Assembly (NCBI GenBank): GCA_030593185.1
Contig: JAUVHQ010000064.1
Location: 1-9,424 of the forward strand
Origin: Bacteroidota bacterium
GTDB taxonomy: Bacteria; Bacteroidota; Bacteroidia; Bacteroidales; VadinHA17
Length of the DNA stretch: 9,424 nucleotides
Direction of reading: 5' to 3'
Shown here: in pieces, positions 6,568 to 9,424 of the stretch
Position numbering within the stretch: the stretch's first letter is position 1
How the letters are laid out: every line of letters starts with the position of its first letter
Made by a program: the position numbers and the translations under genes
The notes under the pieces: model-generated
Databases searched by the model: none
The model's input: only the letters and a program-made list of their open reading frames with translations
What the model was told of the DNA's origin: nothing

Positions 6568-6599
6568 TTAAATTTTTTATTTACTAAATTTATTTTAAA

Positions 6600-6863
6600 A
6601 TGAACATTTATGTAGGAAACCTTCATTACGGCGTGAATGAAGATGAACTAACGGAGATCTTTGGAAAATTCGGAACTGTTAATTCTGTGAAAGTTATTAC
6701 AGATAAGTATAGCGGACAAAGCAAAGGTTTTGCCTTCGTTGAAATGGAAGATGATGCTGAAGGTAACCAGGCTATCGGTGAATTAAACGGTATTGAAATC
6801 AGTGGCAGGAACTTAAAAGTTAATGTCGCCCACGAAAAAAAACGTGATCCCAACCGCAGGTAG
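6600..6863 (+). CDS. Single-RRM RNA-binding protein
   Basis: The protein has 87 residues and consists of one RNA-recognition motif. RNP2 is NIYVGNL at residues 2-8. RNP1 is KGFAFVEM at 42-49, with the aromatic residues (Tyr4, Phe44, Phe46) that stack on RNA bases. The domain continues through IGELNGIEISGRNLKVNVA to a short basic tail KKRDPNRR. This is the small bacterial RRM family found in Bacteroidota and cyanobacteria, where related genes are often cold-induced. The RNA targets are unknown. The ATG is preceded by an A/T-only leader without a Shine-Dalgarno. The gene stands alone, with its own probable promoter and 5' hairpin, and is followed by two terminator-like hairpins. Confidence 0.95.
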   Translation: MNIYVGNLHYGVNEDELTEIFGKFGTVNSVKVITDKYSGQSKGFAFVEMEDDAEGNQAIGELNGIEISGRNLKVNVAHEKKRDPNRR

Positions 6864-6893
6864 GAATTTTTTACAAAAACGATAACTAATCTG

Positions 6894-6919
6894 TTTGGTA
6901 TTTAACCACCAAATTTTTT
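6894..6919 (+). terminator. First terminator-like hairpin after the RRM gene
   Basis: TTTGGT (6894-6899) pairs with ACCAAA (6908-6913) around an 8-nt loop, followed by six Ts. The 6-bp stem is weak, but it lies only 31 bp after the stop codon. A perfect 12-bp palindrome TTTCGATCGAAA follows at 6921-6932. Confidence 0.45.
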
Positions 6920-6957
6920 ATTTCGATCGAAAGAATTTTTGCTTAACTCTTTACTTT

Positions 6958-6995
6958 AAGTTCTTCTACTTTTATTTGTGGAAGAACTTTTTTTT
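6958..6995 (+). terminator. Rho-independent terminator after the RRM gene
   Basis: AAGTTCTTC (6958-6966) pairs with GAAGAACTT (6981-6989). The stem extends inward by TAC/GTG with one G-T wobble to 12 bp with an 8-nt loop. The eight-T run 6988-6995 begins within the last two stem bases and gives the U-tract. This is the strongest terminator in the window and insulates the RRM gene from the module at 7044. Confidence 0.85.
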
Positions 6996-7012
6996 GTGAT
7001 GTAATGTCAAAG

Positions 7013-7040
7013 AGTTACGTATTACGAGTTGCGGGATAGT
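7013..7040. repeat. Short heptamer array before the OmpA upstream module
   Basis: The 7-mers AGTTACG, TATTACG, AGTTGCG and a diverged GGATAGT run in register between the RRM terminator and module copy A. Confidence 0.5.
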
Positions 7041-7068
7041 TTAAATATTCCGGAGAGCAAAATTAAAA

Positions 7069-7122
7069 AAGAATTACGTTATTAATAACGTAATTAATAA
7101 CGGCATTAATAACGTTATTCTT
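7069..7122. promoter_or_regulatory. Long nested palindrome in copy A
   Basis: AAGAATTACGTTATTAAT (7069-7086) is complementary to 7105-7122 with one mismatch. Nested in it, 7072-7095 is a perfect 24-bp palindrome centred on the TTAA of ACGTTATTAATAACGT. The two alternative pairings are mutually exclusive. No T-run follows. It may be a protein-binding site or a cruciform or hairpin end. Confidence 0.7.
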
Positions 7123-7225
7123 ACCTAAAATAAAAACCTGCACTACACATTTCCCCCATTTTGATTATAGTGATATAATAATTTGGATAAAATTATTTTA
7201 TTGTTAAAATATGGAAAGATATTGG

Positions 7226-7254
7226 TTTGTAAGGTATTGTATAAAAGTTAGTTG
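7226..7254 (+). promoter_or_regulatory. Candidate promoter of the OmpA-family gene
   Basis: TTTG (7226-7229), 19 bp, then TAGTTG (7249-7254) has the Bacteroidota spacing but a poor -7 box (TAGTTGAA against TAnnTTTG). Both boxes and the spacing are conserved in copy B (9093-9096 and 9116-9121), which supports function. The dyad at 7177-7197 lies about 29 bp upstream, where an activator would bind. Confidence 0.4.
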
Positions 7255-7349
7255 AAATTAAGAAGATTTTTGTAAATTTAAAAACCTTTATATAGAAACC
7301 AAATTGGTTTCCATAAACGTTGGTAAACAACAAAATCATTAACTTAAAC

Positions 7350-7356
7350 AGGGAGA
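7350..7356 (+). promoter_or_regulatory. Shine-Dalgarno-like site AGGGAGA
   Basis: AGGGAGA ends 7 bp before the ATG at 7364. A clear purine-rich site is unusual in this window, where most genes lack one, and it supports the chosen start. Confidence 0.6.
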
Positions 7357-7363
7357 AATTAAA

Positions 7364-8278
7364 ATGAAAATAAAATTATTCCTAATGGCAACAACGCTTA
7401 TTGCATTAACAAGTGTAAATCTTTTTGCACAAAAGAAAACAGACATTGCACCTATTTATCCCGGCAGCAGTGTTTGGTCTGATGACAAAATCGGGTATGG
7501 CGAATTTTATGTTTGTACAGGTAAAATCTCTGATGACACGGCGAAAATTGAAAGGATTGAAGGGTATGTTCGTATTAGATTTTGTTATGCTCCGGCAGGA
7601 CGTTCCCCTTTGGAAATAATAAAAAATTATGAAGAAGCAATATCCAAAAAAGGCGGCACCGTATTAAACTCATCTAAATCCGGAGAATGCAAAAGTGCTT
7701 TTCTGAAAAAGGGTCATTTTGGCCGTCGTATGGATAAATGGGAATATGTTCGTTTTCCCCATAATATTCATTATTATTTTTCCGGGAAAATTCCTACAGA
7801 CACAGTAGATTATTATGTAAATGTTATTGCAGGAAGTGTTGATGGTACAGTGATATATTCATTGGCGACTATTAAAACAAAACCAATGGATAAGGGAATG
7901 GTATCGCTTGATAATTTAGATGATGGCTTGTTAATCAAAGGTCATATTGCCGTGTACGACATATATTTTGATACAGGTAAATCTGAAATAAAGGGGAAAT
8001 CTGCCGATGCTATAAAAACGATAGCTGAATACTTAAATGCACATTCAGATAAGCAATATTTGATTGTTGGTCATACAGACAATGTTGGCGATTTTGAAGC
8101 GAACATAAAACTTTCAACCGAAAGAGCAAACGCCGTGGTAAACGAGTTAATTGTAAAATATAGTGTCAACAAAGAACAGTTGAAGCCATATGGGGTTGGC
8201 TCTACTTCTCCTGTAGCAAGTAATTCAGAAGACAAAGGAAAAGCAAAAAACAGACGGGTAGAAATAGTTGAACAATAA
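7364..8278 (+). CDS. OmpA-family envelope protein with an N-terminal DUF4892-like domain
   Basis: The protein has 304 residues with a Sec signal peptide ending LFA|Q (22/23). The C-terminal part (about 195-304) is an OmpA-like peptidoglycan-binding domain. It shows IYFDTGKSEIK (200-210), VGHTDNVG (235-242) with Asp239, LSTERANAVV with Arg254, GVGSTSPVASN and NRRVE (296-300). Asp239 and Arg254 correspond to the pair that grips the diaminopimelate of peptidoglycan. The N-terminal part has YPGSSVW, then FCYAPAGRSPLEIIKNYE (73-90), GECKSAF and TKPMDKGMVSLD. From memory this fits the DUF4892 domain, which is often fused to OmpA in proteobacteria; its function is unknown. The protein is likely periplasmic, tethering the outer membrane to the wall. 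There is no lipobox or barrel. It is transcribed from module copy A. Confidence 0.88.
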   Translation: MKIKLFLMATTLIALTSVNLFAQKKTDIAPIYPGSSVWSDDKIGYGEFYVCTGKISDDTAKIERIEGYVRIRFCYAPAGRSPLEIIKNYEEAISKKGGTVLNSSKSGECKSAFLKKGHFGRRMDKWEYVRFPHNIHYYFSGKIPTDTVDYYVNVIAGSVDGTVIYSLATIKTKPMDKGMVSLDNLDDGLLIKGHIAVYDIYFDTGKSEIKGKSADAIKTIAEYLNAHSDKQYLIVGHTDNVGDFEANIKLSTERANAVVNELIVKYSVNKEQLKPYGVGSTSPVASNSEDKGKAKNRRVEIVEQ

Positions 8279-8331
8279 AAATACCACTATTAATCTCAGG
8301 CGGCTGATTCCGGGATAACCGGAGGCAGTGT

Positions 8332-8428
8332 GAAAAGTCGAAAGGTCCTTTAGATGAGGTGATGAGGTAATTAGGTGATGAGGTAATTAGGTGATGAGGT
8401 GAAGAAGAGAAGAGAAGAGAAGAAGAAT
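8332..8428. repeat. 8-bp-period array downstream of the OmpA gene
   Basis: GAAAAGTC and GAAAGGTC (8332-8347) are followed, after 5 bp, by six octamers at 8353-8400: GATGAGGT, GATGAGGT, AATTAGGT, GATGAGGT, AATTAGGT, GATGAGGT. A GAAGAGA-rich run continues to about 8428. The surrounding gap (8279-8612) holds no gene. A small CACC-GAA-GGTG hairpin lies at 8451-8461 and a CCGG-GATAA-CCGG hairpin near 8310-8322. Confidence 0.85.
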
Positions 8429-8612
8429 AATAAATCATAAAGTTATTAAGCACCGAAGGTGTGGAATCATCAAGTCCAAAGAGTTAAGCGTATATCCTAT
8501 CTAAAGAAAAACAAACAACAAAGTCGCAGAGACGAAGAGAAAAGTTACTATAAAAGCATACTTTCAGCATAGCTCTCTTATTTTTTTCCACAATAAAAAT
8601 CTGTTAATCATT

Positions 8613-8905
8613 GTGTTGCGATGCACATGTTGTATAACATGCTTCCGGGTGGTGACATTTTTGGGTTTTTTGGAATTAAGAGATGCAGGGGAAGCCAATT
8701 CCGGGTATAAAAATTTTTGGATTGGGAACATTGCAACCAAAGTAAACTTGATGCTAACACTTATGCACCAAATAACAGAGGCTGCAGTGAAATAAATTCA
8801 GTTGAAGTAACTATTAATTCAATAACAATCCCGCTGCCGGAATCAATTGTCCTTTGCAAAACCGAATCAACTATCCTCGATCCTGGCAGCGGGTTTTTTT
8901 TATAT
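8613..8905 (+). pseudogene. Decayed fragment of an Ig-like repeat protein (secreted adhesin type)
   Basis: The best frame (about 8744-8905) reads LDANTYAPNNRGCSEINSVE, then VTINSITIPLPESIVLCK, then TESTILDPGSGF. This is how the end of one Ig-like/PKD repeat and the start of the next read in large type IX-secreted proteins of Bacteroidota ('TYYV...GC.s....V.VtVn', then 'lC...s..LdaGsGf'). Upstream, two other frames give fragments such as NMLPGGDIFGFF and QGKPIPGIKIF, suggesting frameshifts. There is no start codon for a long frame and no signal peptide, and the match ends where module copy B begins. I read it as a broken relic. A chance resemblance is possible but less likely for the last 50 residues. 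Confidence 0.5.
8830..8901 (+). terminator. Terminator-like structure with a long loop
   Basis: CCCGCTGCC (8830-8838) pairs perfectly with GGCAGCGGG (8885-8893), followed at once by eight Ts (8894-8901). The loop is 46 nt and contains two related segments, GAATCAATTGTCCT (8840-8853) and GAATCAACTATCCT (8864-8877). The arms lie in the Ig-like relic, where they encode IPLP and PGSG. It could stop transcripts reading in from the OmpA gene before copy B. Confidence 0.5.
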
Positions 8906-8947
8906 AACCCCTACCCTCTTTGAATATCCCGGAGAGCAATACCAAAA

Positions 8948-8989
8948 AAGAATAACGTAATTAATAATGTTATTAACAACGTTATTCTT
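8948..8989. promoter_or_regulatory. 42-bp near-palindrome in copy B
   Basis: The arms AAGAATAACGT and ACGTTATTCTT and the inner arms TTAATAA and TTATTAA all pair, leaving unpaired AA/CA positions and a central TG. It corresponds to the nested palindrome of copy A but with different internal bases, so the symmetry is kept while the sequence changes. Confidence 0.65.
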
Positions 8990-9165
8990 ACATAATACAA
9001 AAATCCAAATAAAATATTATTTCCATTTTGGTTGAAATGATATAATAATTTGGACAAAATTATTTTATTGTTTAAATATGAAAAGATATTGGTTTGTAAG
9101 GTAACGTATAAAAGTTAGTTGAAATTTTTAAAAAAATTTCGTAAATTTATAAACCCTTATATAAT

Positions 9166-9236
9166 CTTTTTGATGAAAAAATTTAAAAAAGTGTACATAC
9201 AACTCTATTTTGGAGGAATATATACACTTATATAAT
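9166..9236 (+). mobile_element. 71-bp segment present only in copy B, flanked by a 10-bp direct repeat
   Basis: CTTATATAAT occurs at 9156-9165 and again at 9227-9236, and copy A lacks everything between. The segment contains an inverted repeat, AAGTGTA (9189-9195) and TACACTT (9223-9229). It also holds a 20-codon frame, ATG 9173 to TAA 9233-9235, starting MKKFKKVYIQ and ending GGIYTLI. It could be a tiny insertion with target duplication, or an addition by slippage. The small frame has no clear ribosome site and may be chance. Confidence 0.4.
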
Positions 9237-9279
9237 AAATAGAAACCAAATAAGTTTCCACAATCGTTCTAAGCAATAG

Positions 9280-9424
9280 GGGCAAAATTATCGGAACATA
9301 TATACAAGGTGAACTTTAACAACATGAAAGACACTTATGTATAAACTAAAGCTTCATTAATTCGTGAACAAATACGTAGAACTCAAAAGAAAAAGATTTT
9401 TTGCCCACGGCAAGAAGAAGATTT
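9280..9424 (+). other. Expected start of the gene behind copy B; reading frame unresolved
   Basis: AGGTGA (9307-9312) lies 11 bp before ATG 9324, but that frame reads MKDTYV and stops at TAA 9342-9344. Beyond the stop the same frame is open to the window end and looks protein-like (LIREQIRRTQKKKIFCPRQE). A second open frame starts at GTG 9364 (NKYVELKRKRFFAHGKKK). I do not recognise either. Neither resembles the N-terminus of the OmpA-family protein behind copy A. Confidence 0.25.

Larger units (their letters stand above)
7044..7333 (+). repeat. Upstream module, copy A (about 290 bp), before the OmpA-family gene
   Basis: This stretch is repeated in the same orientation at 8923-9279. Shared blocks, in order: AATATYCCGGAGAGCAA (7044-7060); a long palindrome (7069-7122); the core 7171-7259, which I count as 84 of 89 identical to 9038-9126; and a GAAACCAA...GTTTCCA block near 7296-7313. 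The core includes the dyad AATAATTT-GGATA-AAATTATT (7177-7197). The distal dyad GAAACCAA-A-TTGGTTTC (7296-7312) is perfect in this copy. No open frame explains the conservation, so it is most likely a regulatory or mobile non-coding unit. It fills most of the 500-bp gap between the RRM and OmpA genes. Confidence 0.85.
8923..9279 (+). repeat. Upstream module, copy B (about 357 bp), with a 71-bp gain
   Basis: This is a same-orientation copy of 7044-7333. It has AATATCCCGGAGAGCAA (8923-8939), a 42-bp near-palindrome (8948-8989), the 89-bp core (9038-9126) with the dyad AATAATTT-GGACA-AAATTATT (9044-9064), and GAAACCAAATAAGTTTCCA (9242-9260). It differs by the extra segment 9166-9236 and by an eroded distal dyad, where only GAAAC/GTTTC still pair. 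The candidate promoter TTTG-N19-TAGTTG is kept at 9093-9121. By analogy with copy A a gene should follow, but the window ends 145 bp later. Confidence 0.85.

Noticed and set aside
5007..6571. Shared 12-mer ATTCCGGTTTAA upstream of both the oxoamine synthase gene and the RRM gene
   Set aside because: A single 12-mer match is expected by chance in a window of this size, and the two copies sit at different positions relative to their promoters.
7171..7259. Hidden coding region explaining the conserved 89-bp core
   Set aside because: Stops occur in all frames, and the differences between copies show no codon pattern.
8202..8453. Minus-strand frame with many Ser-Pro-Leu-Ile residues
   Set aside because: It is the reverse of the octamer array and of the OmpA 3' end. 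The repeated SPNYLITSSP-like sequence is an array artefact.

Overview
The window looks like a piece of an AT-rich Bacteroidota chromosome, probably from the Bacteroidales/Marinilabiliales side. I infer this from four things: a cluster of Bacteroidota-type bamD, rpoZ-like, porD (DUF4835) and recN genes; a serine-palmitoyltransferase-like enzyme; promoters of the TTG-N18/19-TAnnTTTG type; and weak or absent Shine-Dalgarno sites before most genes. There are no rRNA or tRNA genes, no CRISPR array and no intact insertion sequence.

Layout. Positions 2-250 carry the last strand of an Omp85/BamA-like outer-membrane barrel (+). It converges with recN (-) over a hairpin cluster that should terminate transcription both ways. 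The minus strand then carries recN, a long 7-bp-periodic spacer, porD, a pyrimidine-rich spacer of 358 bp, an RNA polymerase omega-like gene and bamD. bamD and the omega gene are 3 bp apart and share a promoter. A divergent spacer of about 0.4 kb leads to the plus-strand genes: the PLP-dependent alpha-oxoamine synthase (serine palmitoyltransferase-like), a single-RRM RNA-binding protein with a 5'-UTR hairpin and two downstream terminator hairpins, and a DUF4892-like/OmpA envelope protein. After these come an 8-bp-periodic array, the decayed remains of an Ig-like secreted protein, and a second copy of the OmpA gene's upstream region.

How the genes fit together. Most of the genes serve the cell envelope: two barrel-assembly proteins (BamA-like, BamD), a type IX secretion-associated protein (PorD), sphingolipid synthesis and an OmpA-type peptidoglycan anchor. 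recN (DNA repair), omega and the RRM protein are housekeeping or RNA functions.

Two things stand out. First, nearly every spacer contains degenerate tandem arrays with a 7- or 8-bp period, each with its own consensus; one runs into the recN stop codon. Second, a roughly 290-bp upstream module (7044-7333) recurs at 8923-9279 with an 89-bp core that I count as 84/89 identical. It carries a long palindrome, an operator-like dyad and a candidate promoter. The second copy has gained a 71-bp segment flanked by a 10-bp direct repeat.
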